Part shown: positions 1 through 8,859 of the stretch, piece after piece | Layout of the letters: each line of letters begins with the position of its first letter | Position numbering within the stretch: the stretch's first letter is position 1 | Assembly (NCBI RefSeq): GCF_000987955.1 | Contig: NZ_LAZU01000025.1 | Coordinates: 248,001-312,000, forward strand | DNA from: Paenibacillus sp. DMB20 | GTDB lineage: Bacteria; Bacillota; Bacilli; Paenibacillales; Paenibacillaceae | DNA length: 64,000 bases | Reading direction: 5' to 3' | Made by a program: the position numbers and the translations under genes | The notes under the pieces: generated by a model | Database searches by the model: none | What the model saw: the letters and a program-made list of their open reading frames with translations, nothing else | What the model was told of the DNA's origin: nothing

Positions 1-1650
1 TATGTCCGGTCCATGGCTTATCACGGCGGCTACGTATATGCGGGTACAGGCTCTACCGGACATTTGATCCGAATCGATCCGGCAACCGGCGCCAAAGACG
101 AAATACCGCTAAAGCCGATCCCGGGGGTTGACGCCTATCCGTTCGTGTACAATCTCGATGTGGCGGGAGACTATTTGTTTGCCCATTTGTCAGGCGGTTC
201 CGTAAAGCAGTTAATCGTCTATGATCTGGTCAACAAGCAATGGCTGGACACGGCAATCGAAGGGTACGACGGGGTGAAAGTATCTCCCGAACGGAACGGA
301 AAGGTTTACTTTTTGCAGAACAAGAAACTGGTGTCCTTTGATCTGGCCTCTCATGAAGTTCGGGATACGGGCATAGCGCAGACGATGTCCATGAAGAATT
401 CCGGCTGGATAGGAACGAACGCTCAAGAAAAGCTGGTCAGCATCCAATTCAACGGAATCGTCACGCTAATGCAGCCTGAGAAAGGGGTTCGCGAGGAGCT
501 TCATCCGATCGTGGAAGGGCAAAGCGCGCCGCTTCACGTTCTGGAAAAAGGCCCGGACGGCAGCCTGTACATGAGCGCCTACCCAAGCGCTAACGCCGCC
601 CGTTATAATCCCGCTACCAAGTCCAGGGAGATGTTTACCATGAATCAGGCGGAAAGCATGGGGGCCTACGGCGGCAAGCTGTATATCGGCATATACCCCG
701 GCGCCCAGATCCATGAGCTCTCGCCTGATCTTCCTTTCAAGCTCAATGAAAACCCGCTTTACAAATTCAGCGTCGGCGAAGAGCAGGACCGGCCGTATGT
801 GTTTGCGGCAGGGGATGACAAGGTGTTCTTCGGAACGGTTCCTCTGTACGGAAAGCTTGGCGGATCGCTGGTGACCTACGAACCGGCCTCCGTTACGTCG
901 GTTACATATTCGGTTTACAGAAACGTCGTGCAGGATCAAAGCATCGTCGGTCTTGCCTATAAAGACGGAAAGCTTTACGGCTCCACCAGCATTCACGGAG
1001 GTCTGGGAACGCAGCCGACGGCAAGCGAAGCTAAAATGTTTGTCTGGGATACGGAAAGGGGCAGCAAGTTGGCGGAGTTCACCCCGGCCTTGTCCACGGC
1101 CATAAAAAATCCGTTGATGATCAGCGGTTTAACCTTCGGTCCTGACGGCTTGCTCTGGGCAGCGGCGGACGGAATTATTTTTGCCGTAGACCCTGATACG
1201 CTTGAAGTCGTGAAAGAAGCCGCCATTTACCCCGGGGTTAAGGATTACGGCATGTGGAACCCCATTCACCTGCGTTGGGGACAGGACGGACTGCTATATA
1301 CGGATTTATACGGAAGGATAACGGTATTGGACGTTGGCACGATGAAGGCTGTTTATACCGGACCTGAAACCGGCTATATGGCCCTTGGCGACGACGGACA
1401 TATCTACTATGCAGAAGGAACGCGGCTAAAAATGATTCCGGTGAATGACAGCGAACCCGGCAATCCCGGCACGGCGCCTTCTGCAGATGTAAACGGCGAT
1501 GGAAGCGTGAACCTGCTCGATCTAATGTTGGTCGCTAAACATACGGGTATCCCGGTTTCGGATACAAACGCCCGCTTGGATCTGAATGGGGACGGCGTAA
1601 TCGATGTGGCCGATGTCGGGATCATAGGCTTATCGATGCTGGAGCATTGA
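1..1650 (+). CDS. Secreted beta-propeller protein with C-terminal dockerin (5' end outside window)
   Basis: The frame is open from the first base. The residues before the first ATG at 13 (Y-V-R-S) align with the interior of the paralogous protein at 4881-7583 (EYVRSIAYHEGFVYAG), so the true start lies upstream. The visible 549 residues are mostly a repeat-rich beta-propeller region with blade-like stretches (GPDGSLYMSAYP, YKDGKLYGSTSIHGG). A short Pro/Gly linker follows, then a type I dockerin over the last 55 residues. Both dockerin repeats keep the calcium-loop pattern (DVNGDGSVNLLD and DLNGDGVIDVAD). Unlike its paralogue, it has no cohesin. Known: dockerins dock onto cohesins. Inferred: it plugs into a cohesin of one of the next three gene products. 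The ligand or activity of the propeller is unknown. The next gene starts 26 bases downstream, so the genes are probably co-transcribed. Confidence 0.88.
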   Translation, partial: YVRSMAYHGGYVYAGTGSTGHLIRIDPATGAKDEIPLKPIPGVDAYPFVYNLDVAGDYLFAHLSGGSVKQLIVYDLVNKQWLDTAIEGYDGVKVSPERNGKVYFLQNKKLVSFDLASHEVRDTGIAQTMSMKNSGWIGTNAQEKLVSIQFNGIVTLMQPEKGVREELHPIVEGQSAPLHVLEKGPDGSLYMSAYPSANAARYNPATKSREMFTMNQAESMGAYGGKLYIGIYPGAQIHELSPDLPFKLNENPLYKFSVGEEQDRPYVFAAGDDKVFFGTVPLYGKLGGSLVTYEPASVTSVTYSVYRNVVQDQSIVGLAYKDGKLYGSTSIHGGLGTQPTASEAKMFVWDTERGSKLAEFTPALSTAIKNPLMISGLTFGPDGLLWAAADGIIFAVDPDTLEVVKEAAIYPGVKDYGMWNPIHLRWGQDGLLYTDLYGRITVLDVGTMKAVYTGPETGYMALGDDGHIYYAEGTRLKMIPVNDSEPGNPGTAPSADVNGDGSVNLLDLMLVAKHTGIPVSDTNARLDLNGDGVIDVADVGIIGLSMLEH

Positions 1651-1676
1651 AATAACGAATAAGGAGAGGGTCGAAA

Positions 1677-3626
1677 ATGATGAAATGGATGCGAACCGTT
1701 GTACCTGCTGCGATACTGTGCCTCTTCATGGCAGGTTTCGCTCCGGTGACGGCGGTAGCCGTTCCTAATAATGAAAGCGTTATCTCGTTAAAGGCTGAAA
1801 TGCCGTCGGTTTCCAAGGGGGACGCAGTAAAAATCAAGGTATCCGTTCGCCATGCTGCGGATTTATACGGCATTCAGTTTGGAGTGAAATATGACGCCGC
1901 GAAATTAACGCTGAAGGAAGCTGCACCGACGGGAGGATATAACGATTTCGGCGGCATAAAGACAGACGCCCATCAGGGAACGGTGCTATTGCCTCTGCTG
2001 CGCGAACAAGCGTCAAACGTGTCGCAAGCGGCTGCTTTGGATGTAGCCGAATTAAGCTTTACCGCTCGCGAGGCCGGAAAGGCGGATGTTGAATTCCTGG
2101 AGATCAAGGCGGTTTCAACGGAGTCTTTCATCAATGAAGCAGGCTTGAAAGATTTGAAGGCCATTCCCGTAAAAGACGGAGGGCCGCTGAACATAACCAT
2201 CAGGGACTCCGCGAATCCGGACGTGCCTTCGAATCCCGGCACTCCTTCTTCTCCAGGCACCCCGGCAGACCCGGGCGGACCTAAGGGCAACGAAGGCGAC
2301 TTAGCCAAATCACTGAAGGATATTGAACAAATGCTTCACCAAGGCCGGTTAAAAGAAGCGGTATCCGCGGCAAGCGGCTTGTTGTCCAAAGAGGACCCTT
2401 CTCTCACGGGCGAGAAGAAGAAGCAGTGGGAAGCCCTATTGAAAAAATTGATCGAAGAGCTGCAAGGGAGCGTAACCCTTGGAACGGATTCAGCGGACGG
2501 AGCCGCGACCATTCACGAAAGCTCGCTGCAGTTTGCCGTGAAGTCGGTAACGGATTTGCTGTCGCAGTCCAAAAAACATGGCTTGCAGACGGAAACTGGA
2601 GCGCTTATCCGCTTATCGCTTGCTTCCAAAGCCCAACAGGCAGCTGCGCTTCATATGACCGCAGAACAATTGGCGCTAATGGAGAAAAGCGAGATGTCTT
2701 TGGTGCTGGAATGGGCACAGGGGACAGTAAAGGTTCATCCGGATTCCCTTCCGAAGAAGAACGCGGTAAGGATCAGTCTTGCTTCCCTGGAGCCATCATC
2801 CATAAAGGAACTCGGCGATAAGCTGAAACCGCTCGCTTCCTACAATCTGTTCGTGTCGGAGGTAACAGGGGGCAGGAGCGTTCCTGTTACTCAACTGCCG
2901 GGCAACCTGGACCTTGTGCTTCCGTTTAAAGCAAAAGGAGAAGGGCTTCATCGATTGGGCGTGTATCGGTGGGACGAAAGCTCCGGCTCCTGGAAGTACA
3001 TGCGGGATGCCAAGCAGAAGGATGGAACCTATGAACTGGTTGTCAGTAAGCCGGGGACGTATGCCGTCATGGAATACGCTGCGGATTATCGGGATATCGA
3101 AAAATTATACAGTGAGGCAAAACATGCAATTGAAGCCTTGGCGGCCAAGCAGATCATGTTCGGGACGGGTCAGGGAACATTTTCGCCTAACCAGGAAATC
3201 ACCCGGGCCGAATTTACCTCTTTGCTGGCCAGAGCGATGAATCTTGAGGTTTCGGAAGGGGCGGCAAACGTATTTTCGGATGTTAAACCGGACGCGTGGT
3301 ATTCCAAGGAAGTGCAAGCAGCCTGGAAAGCGGGAATCGTTCAAGGCGATGGACGGAGCTTCCGGCCCGATGAGAAGCTGACGAGGGAGCAAATGGCCGT
3401 GATGCTGATGAACGCAACCGGCAGCGAAGTGAAAGGTGCGGCCCCGGCAGACGGTTCGAAATTCCGGGACGATGATCAGATGAGCGGTTGGGCCAAGGAG
3501 GCCATTTATTCCGCGAGGGAAAAAGGGTTAATCAAAGGGAAAGCACAGCAGCTTTATTCTCCAAAAGCTTATACTTCCCGCGCGGAAGCGGCAATCATTC
3601 TGCTCCGCTGGCTTGATCAACGATAA
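1677..3626 (+). CDS. Cell-surface anchor: cohesin domain plus three SLH repeats
   Basis: The 649-residue protein starts at ATG 1677 behind AAGGAGAGG. Residues 1-29 are a signal peptide ending A-V-A. Residues 35-178 form a cohesin-like beta-sandwich (ISLKAEMPSVSKGDAVKIKV, ADLYGIQFGVKYDAAKLTL). A Pro/Gly/Ser linker covers about 179-205, followed by a charged helical stretch and a beta-rich domain to about 470. Three SLH repeats occupy about 475-645 (FSPNQEITRAEF, FRPDEKLTREQM, YSPKAYTSRAEA). SLH domains bind pyruvylated secondary cell-wall polymer, so the protein should be held on the wall with its cohesin displayed. This is the architecture of a cellulosomal anchoring scaffoldin with only one cohesin. 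It is the natural receptor for dockerins of the neighbouring products. That pairing is inferred from context and has not been shown. Confidence 0.9.
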   Translation: MMKWMRTVVPAAILCLFMAGFAPVTAVAVPNNESVISLKAEMPSVSKGDAVKIKVSVRHAADLYGIQFGVKYDAAKLTLKEAAPTGGYNDFGGIKTDAHQGTVLLPLLREQASNVSQAAALDVAELSFTAREAGKADVEFLEIKAVSTESFINEAGLKDLKAIPVKDGGPLNITIRDSANPDVPSNPGTPSSPGTPADPGGPKGNEGDLAKSLKDIEQMLHQGRLKEAVSAASGLLSKEDPSLTGEKKKQWEALLKKLIEELQGSVTLGTDSADGAATIHESSLQFAVKSVTDLLSQSKKHGLQTETGALIRLSLASKAQQAAALHMTAEQLALMEKSEMSLVLEWAQGTVKVHPDSLPKKNAVRISLASLEPSSIKELGDKLKPLASYNLFVSEVTGGRSVPVTQLPGNLDLVLPFKAKGEGLHRLGVYRWDESSGSWKYMRDAKQKDGTYELVVSKPGTYAVMEYAADYRDIEKLYSEAKHAIEALAAKQIMFGTGQGTFSPNQEITRAEFTSLLARAMNLEVSEGAANVFSDVKPDAWYSKEVQAAWKAGIVQGDGRSFRPDEKLTREQMAVMLMNATGSEVKGAAPADGSKFRDDDQMSGWAKEAIYSAREKGLIKGKAQQLYSPKAYTSRAEAAIILLRWLDQR

Positions 3627-3638
3627 GGAGGGAGTCTA

Positions 3639-4826
3639 TTGAAACTTTTGCGGCAGGGTTTGATGATATGTACGGCCTTAATCCTCGTGATGGCGACGGT
3701 GCTTACCGCCACCGATGTTTCAACGGCCAGCGCAGCGGACGGATTCCAAACGAAAGAGATTGAAATTCCGAATGCGGGATTCGAGGAAGAGGTCGTCGAT
3801 TCCGTTATCCCCGGGTGGACGCCCTTATGGGCGCCTTACCCCGATGCTTACTATGAGGTTACGACGGATCGCGCTTATTCGGGAAAGCAAAGCGTGAGAT
3901 TTAAAGATACGACAACGACCAAAGGAGCCATTCTGCAGAGTCCTCCCCTGCCGGTCAAGCCGGGAACGGAATACACCGCTTCGGCCATGATGTATTTGGA
4001 GGACCCGACGGTAGCGGCCACATTGCTCCTCCGTTTTTTCGACGAAAATAACAAGCAGGTAGGGACGGATTCATTATTCCATTATCGTTCGCCCAAGAAC
4101 GAGTGGTTTAAGGGGGAAGTGAAGGGAGTCGCGCCGGCAAACGCCAAGCATGCTTACGTTTACGCTTCGCTTAGCAACTTTTTTACCGCGGTGGCCTATT
4201 ACGATGATTTTAAGTTGACCTATGAGCAGAAGGACATGAATCTGTCGCTGCTTGCGCCCGAAACGGCGGTAAAGGGCAAGCCGGTCACGGTAAAAGTTTC
4301 GGTTTATGATGCACAGGACCTTTATGCCGCGGATCTGAATCTGTCCTATGATCCGAATGCGCTCAAGGTGAGTTCGGTTGAACTGGATTCCGAGTTTAAA
4401 GATGGCCGGGAGGCTTTCCTGACCTGGAAGGATCAAGACGGAAAGCTTCGAATTGTCGCTTCCCAGCTCCAAAATCATTCGATAAGCGGCAACAAGAACA
4501 TGCTGAATATCACGTTTGATGTGCTGCAGCAATCCGGAAATACGACGCTTGCGATTCAGCGCGGATCGCTTCTTGCCCCGGTCGGCGCGCAGACGGATCA
4601 GGATCTCTATTCGCTGCCGGATGACGTTAAAGCCAGATTAACGATCATGGAAAGCGGAGAAGACCTGAATCGTGACGGAACCGTCAATCTGGTGGATCTG
4701 CTGCTGATCGGGAAAAGCGTGGATCAAAAGCCGGATGGAGCGATAAAGCACTATGATCTGAACGGCGATGGAAGCATTGACGTCACGGACGTCGGACTGG
4801 TTGCCCTCAAGGTGTTGAAGAACTAG
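3639..4826 (+). CDS. Secreted adaptor: CBM-like domain, cohesin, dockerin
   Basis: The start is TTG at 3639 behind AAGGAGGGAG, 12 bases after the SLH gene. A signal peptide of about 33 residues ends S-A-A-D. Residues 40-195 look like a CBM4/9-type jelly-roll module (PNAGFEEEVVDSVIPGW, SGKQSVRF, YYDDFKLTYE). Residues 200-335 are a cohesin (LSLLAPETAVKGKPVTVKV, LYAADLNLSYDPNALKV). Residues 341-395 are a type I dockerin with two intact calcium loops (DLNRDGTVNLVD, DLNGDGSIDVTD). Because it has both a cohesin and a dockerin, it could dock onto the anchor and receive another dockerin protein, acting as a linker that also binds glycan. There is no catalytic domain. The CBM assignment is from fold-like patterning only. 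It is weaker than the cohesin and dockerin calls. Confidence 0.85.
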   Translation: MKLLRQGLMICTALILVMATVLTATDVSTASAADGFQTKEIEIPNAGFEEEVVDSVIPGWTPLWAPYPDAYYEVTTDRAYSGKQSVRFKDTTTTKGAILQSPPLPVKPGTEYTASAMMYLEDPTVAATLLLRFFDENNKQVGTDSLFHYRSPKNEWFKGEVKGVAPANAKHAYVYASLSNFFTAVAYYDDFKLTYEQKDMNLSLLAPETAVKGKPVTVKVSVYDAQDLYAADLNLSYDPNALKVSSVELDSEFKDGREAFLTWKDQDGKLRIVASQLQNHSISGNKNMLNITFDVLQQSGNTTLAIQRGSLLAPVGAQTDQDLYSLPDDVKARLTIMESGEDLNRDGTVNLVDLLLIGKSVDQKPDGAIKHYDLNGDGSIDVTDVGLVALKVLKN

Positions 4827-4880
4827 GCGCGTCCCGCTAACAACAACCAAGCTGCTACTCAAATTTCGAGGAGGTATACG

Positions 4881-7583
4881 ATGTATAAGAAGCTGAAGAA
4901 GTGGATGATGCTGCCGATCGCTGCTTTGATGGTTTTTACCGCAGCGTTATCGGGCGGAATGACAGCCGGCGCGGCGGGAGGCGACCCGGTTTCGTTCAAG
5001 GGCAAAACCTTCGGACAGCCGGTGGACCTCGGCGTGCCCATATCGCGGGCTTCCATCAGCGATGCCGTCGTCGGCAAAGAGGATGGAAAAGACGTATTCT
5101 ACACGACGGTGAACGGGGATACGGCCATTTTCAATGTGGTGGACATTAAAAATCATAAGTTAATTCGCTCCTTTCCGCTGACCGGAACCCAGCAAAGCTG
5201 GAGGCAGACGATTGCCCCGGACGGAACCGTATATATCGGCGGGATTACGACATCCGGGCAAACCAAAGGCGACTTATGGGCTTACTCGCCCGCCACGAAA
5301 ACCATACAAAATCTGGGACAACCGATTCCAGGCGAGAAATCGATCTGGACGTTGATCACGGATGAGCACGGGAATGTGTACGGGGGGACGTTCCAAAGCG
5401 GCAAAGTTTTCAAATATGATCCGGCGACCCAAAAGTTCCATGATTATGGAAGCATGATTCAAGGACAAGAATATGTCCGGTCTATTGCTTATCATGAAGG
5501 CTTTGTCTATGCCGGGATAGGAACAAAAGGCGATGTTGTTCGCCTGAACGTGGAGACCGGCGAGAAGCAGGTCATTTCGGATGGAGTGGCCGCCTTGCTT
5601 GGCGTAGAAGCTGCCGCTGTTCCTTTTGCTTATGACATGACCATCGTGAATGGATTACTCGCCGTCAAGTTTGGCGATCCGTCGATGACGCTGCTGTTCT
5701 ACGATTTGAAAGCAAAAGAGTGGCTGCCTCACAAAGTCGGGAAGGATGCGGGGGGCATTACGGGCGCAGGCGTCTTTTCATTCAACCAGTTGGTTGCAAA
5801 AGACAACAAGTTGTATATACCCGCCAACGGTCATGTGACGAAAGTCAATCTGGATACGTTCGAAACGCGCCTGACCGCCATCAAGTATGGAACGTCGTTC
5901 CGGGGCGCGGGATGGGTGGGATTCGACGCAAACGGCAAAGAGCAGTCCTTTGCGACGATGAAGGCCAACGGCGATTACAGCATTTTTAATGTCGTGGACG
6001 AGACGAGCGAAAACTACCCGTCCGTTCTCCAGGGGCAGCCGAATCCGATTCATAATATCGAACAGGGGCCTGACGGAAAGTTGTATATGTCCGGTTATCC
6101 GGGAGGCATGGGAGCCCAATTCGATCCGGCCACCCTAAAATACACAACCTTTGTCCTGGAACAAGCCGAGGGCATGATTGCCCATGGCAACGATATGTAT
6201 TTTGGCGTATATCCGGGAGGGCATGTTTATAAAGCGGATACGACGCAGCCTGTGCCCAAAGCCGAAAAGGTATTTACCATTGGGGACCATCAGGACCGGC
6301 CTTACATCATGAAGACGATGGAAGACAAAATCATGATCGGGACCATTCCGGACTACGGACAGCTTGGCGGAGCGCTTACGATTTATGATCCTGCCGCAGG
6401 ACAGCATGAGGTATTCCGGGATATCGTCAAAAACCAGAGCATTGTCGGACTTGCGTACAAGGACGGATATATTTACGGTTCCACGACGGTGCACGGCGGT
6501 TTGGGCATTTCGCCGACGGAAAGATCCGCCAAAATGTTCGTTTGGGATGTGGCGAACAAGAAGAAGGTGACCGAATTTACGCTGAATATTCCAGGGTTAA
6601 GCAATCCTCCGATGATCAGCGGGCTGACGGTGGGCCCGGACGGAAATATTTGGGGCGGCGTGAACGGGATTTTGTTTAAGCTCGATCCGAAAACCTACGA
6701 GTTGATCGATTATAAAAACGTTTATTCGGACATTAGCAATTACGGCATGTGGCGTCCTTATCATTCCTACTGGAGCAAAGACGGGCTGCTGTACATGGAC
6801 CTTGCCGACCGGATTACGATCATCGATCCCAGAACGATGGATCATGTTCGTTTGGTTCCCGACAGCATGGAAGTGAAATTCATGAGCACCGCGATAGACG
6901 CGAGCGGCAACGAAAATATTTATTACGCGGATGCGTCAAGCATGGGAAATCTGATGATGATTCCGGTTTCCGATACCGAGTATGAACAGGCAGGTCAGTT
7001 GAAGCTGACTGCGCCCGCCTCTGTCAAGCCCGGACAGACGATTCCCTTGACCCTGCAAATTTCGCAGGCTTCCGACTTATACGGATTCAAGGCGAAGGTT
7101 CAATATGACGCGAAGAAGTGGGAAGCGGTTGATGTCATTGCATCGCCTGCCTGGAAAGAGCAGGGGTACCTGACATGGGCTAATGAAGGCGGCATCCTTA
7201 CGCTGGTAGGAACCCAACTGAAGGAACGCAGCATTCAAGGGGATGCCGATCTCGCGGAAGTGACGCTGAAGGCCATCGGTACCGAAGGCCAGACGGCCGT
7301 GACGCTGGTAAAGGGCGCGGAAACGATACGGAAAGATGGCGATCAAACGGGACATATCGATGTGTTGGGACAAGACAAACCCGTACAAATTTCGATCGGA
7401 TTGCCGAAAATCCCGGAAGATTTCAACGGCGACAACAAGGTGGACGTGCTCGATTTGATGCTGATCTCCAAGGAGGTGGGACTTCCTCTTGCCGATCAAA
7501 ACCGTCATATGGATTTGAACGGGGACGGCAAGAACGATATCGCCGACATGGCGCTGGTCGGGCTTAAGATGATGAATCCGTGA
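4881..7583 (+). CDS. Secreted beta-propeller protein with cohesin and dockerin
   Basis: The 900-residue protein starts at ATG 4881 behind CGAGGAGG. A signal peptide of about 31 residues ends TAGAAG. Residues 35-700 form a propeller paralogous to the protein at 1-1650; both contain YKDGYIYGSTTVHGGLG-like and GMW-P-H blades. Residues 707-840 are a cohesin (LKLTAPASVKPGQTIPL, SDLYGFKAKVQYDAKKW). Residues 845-900 are a dockerin (DFNGDNKVDVLD, DLNGDGKNDIAD). The first dockerin loop has DxNxDNK in place of DxNxDGx, but the acidic and Asn ligands remain. The propeller could be a binding module or a highly diverged enzyme; I see no catalytic signature I can name. It is the last gene of the cluster and is followed by a hairpin terminator. 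Confidence 0.87.
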   Translation: MYKKLKKWMMLPIAALMVFTAALSGGMTAGAAGGDPVSFKGKTFGQPVDLGVPISRASISDAVVGKEDGKDVFYTTVNGDTAIFNVVDIKNHKLIRSFPLTGTQQSWRQTIAPDGTVYIGGITTSGQTKGDLWAYSPATKTIQNLGQPIPGEKSIWTLITDEHGNVYGGTFQSGKVFKYDPATQKFHDYGSMIQGQEYVRSIAYHEGFVYAGIGTKGDVVRLNVETGEKQVISDGVAALLGVEAAAVPFAYDMTIVNGLLAVKFGDPSMTLLFYDLKAKEWLPHKVGKDAGGITGAGVFSFNQLVAKDNKLYIPANGHVTKVNLDTFETRLTAIKYGTSFRGAGWVGFDANGKEQSFATMKANGDYSIFNVVDETSENYPSVLQGQPNPIHNIEQGPDGKLYMSGYPGGMGAQFDPATLKYTTFVLEQAEGMIAHGNDMYFGVYPGGHVYKADTTQPVPKAEKVFTIGDHQDRPYIMKTMEDKIMIGTIPDYGQLGGALTIYDPAAGQHEVFRDIVKNQSIVGLAYKDGYIYGSTTVHGGLGISPTERSAKMFVWDVANKKKVTEFTLNIPGLSNPPMISGLTVGPDGNIWGGVNGILFKLDPKTYELIDYKNVYSDISNYGMWRPYHSYWSKDGLLYMDLADRITIIDPRTMDHVRLVPDSMEVKFMSTAIDASGNENIYYADASSMGNLMMIPVSDTEYEQAGQLKLTAPASVKPGQTIPLTLQISQASDLYGFKAKVQYDAKKWEAVDVIASPAWKEQGYLTWANEGGILTLVGTQLKERSIQGDADLAEVTLKAIGTEGQTAVTLVKGAETIRKDGDQTGHIDVLGQDKPVQISIGLPKIPEDFNGDNKVDVLDLMLISKEVGLPLADQNRHMDLNGDGKNDIADMALVGLKMMNP

Positions 7584-7681
7584 CCGAAAAGTCCCGAATA
7601 ACATGCAGCATAGCTAAATTCGTATCTTGAAACAGTTTAATGAATGTCCAAGCGGCATCCGCTGATATCATAAAACTGCAA

Positions 7682-7717
7682 AGCAAGGAGACTGTGGCCG
7701 CGGCGCAGTCTCTTTTC
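7682..7717 (+). terminator. Rho-independent terminator after the cohesin/dockerin cluster
   Basis: The 7-bp stem GAGACTG/CAGTCTC (7688-7694 with 7706-7712) is extended by weak A-T pairs and followed by TTTT. It lies 100 bases past the stop of the propeller-cohesin-dockerin gene. Confidence 0.7.
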
Positions 7718-8196
7718 ATCCGTGGATCTATATCTTGATGAAAGCCCGATGCAGGATTTTGGATTGCAAGGTTTCTTAGGTATAATTTGCCGCTACTCGT
7801 CTTAGCGAATCCTTGGATAGCAGACATCGAGTAGGTTTTTCAGACTATTGGCGGTAGGTCTTAAGAAACGATTATCATGGATGCCCATGCCAACGTTTGA
7901 TTATATAACCGATATCGCTATATACTGTTTTGGTAATCAGGCTATGGAATCCTCTCCTTCCCATTTGGTTTCCATTCGAACCATAGGGGCTCCAATCCCC
8001 TGATTTTTTTGTTTCCCTGGAAGGTTTATCCGCGCGTTTCCGACGATGCATTAAACAAGGGAACACCGTGCTTTCATGACGGGCGGATCGCTATTTATTC
8101 TTGGTAAACCGGTTATCGGATTTGAAAAAAGGGACATACAGGATGAAACAACGGTTGGGCTTCAAGCCGCAGACTGCAGAAATAGGAGAGAGATGG
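7718..8196. other. Non-coding gap between the surface cluster and the DUF2625 gene
   Basis: No convincing gene is visible here. A short GC hairpin, AGGGG/CCCCT at 7985-8001, is followed by a run of seven T (8004-8010) and could act as a plus-strand terminator. The short open frames on both strands show no family resemblance. Confidence 0.5.
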
Positions 8197-8859
8197 ATGA
8201 TGCATGTTTTATCGGTAAAGGAACTCGTGGATTCGAAAAATCATGCTTGGATGGAAGTCAAGGATATACTGAACAAAGGCAAGAATTCGTATGCCATCGT
8301 GGCTGCGGAGCCGGAAGCGGCTGCCGATACGCTGTACCGTCTGCAAGTGAGCACGAAATCGTATTTGGGGACGGTGGCCTACGAAACGGAGGGAATCCTG
8401 TTCGATCATGGCTGGATTACCCTGCTTGGAGCGGGTGGAACCAGCATTCACGGCAGCTTGGCTTCCTGGAACGGACTTCGGGAGAACACGGCTGTTCCGG
8501 CGCTTCAAGGGATGCTGGTTGTGGCCTATGATGCCGCAGGCGGTTTTTTTGCGCTGAATACGGGAAGGTTTGGACGCGATGGGCATGTTTACTACTTTGC
8601 GCCGGATACGCTCGAGTGGGAGTCTACGGAGCTGGCTTATTCCGGTTTTTTGGGATGGCTGGCCGAAGGGGACTTGGAACTGTTCTACCAAACCTTTCGC
8701 TGGGAAGGCTGGCAGGAAGAGATACGGAAGCTTCAGCCCGGACAGGTGTTTGCTTACTATCCGCCGCTATGGTCGCAGGAAGGCGGCGGGGAAACCAGCC
8801 GCAAAGCGCCTGTAGCCGTCGAGGAAGCTTGGCGATCGGTCGCGGAGAGATGGTCATGA
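8197..8859 (+). CDS. DUF2625 family protein
   Basis: The 220-residue product has the DUF2625 pattern: an N-terminal ELVDSKNHAWMEVKDIL, then YRLQVSTKSYLGTVAYET and ILFDHGWITLLGAGG. The chosen start is ATG 8197 (a second ATG follows at 8200), because AGGAGAG sits 6 bases upstream and the family homology begins a few residues later. An upstream in-frame ATG at 8143 would add 18 residues with no homology. There is no signal peptide and no membrane segment, so the protein is probably cytosolic. Function is unknown for the family. Its stop overlaps the start of the phosphoesterase gene (ATGA), so the two are translationally coupled. Confidence 0.8.
   Translation: MMHVLSVKELVDSKNHAWMEVKDILNKGKNSYAIVAAEPEAAADTLYRLQVSTKSYLGTVAYETEGILFDHGWITLLGAGGTSIHGSLASWNGLRENTAVPALQGMLVVAYDAAGGFFALNTGRFGRDGHVYYFAPDTLEWESTELAYSGFLGWLAEGDLELFYQTFRWEGWQEEIRKLQPGQVFAYYPPLWSQEGGGETSRKAPVAVEEAWRSVAERWS

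Noticed and set aside
7875..8066. Short minus-strand frame after the dockerin cluster
   Set aside because: There is no start context or homology, and it crosses a hairpin with a T-run.
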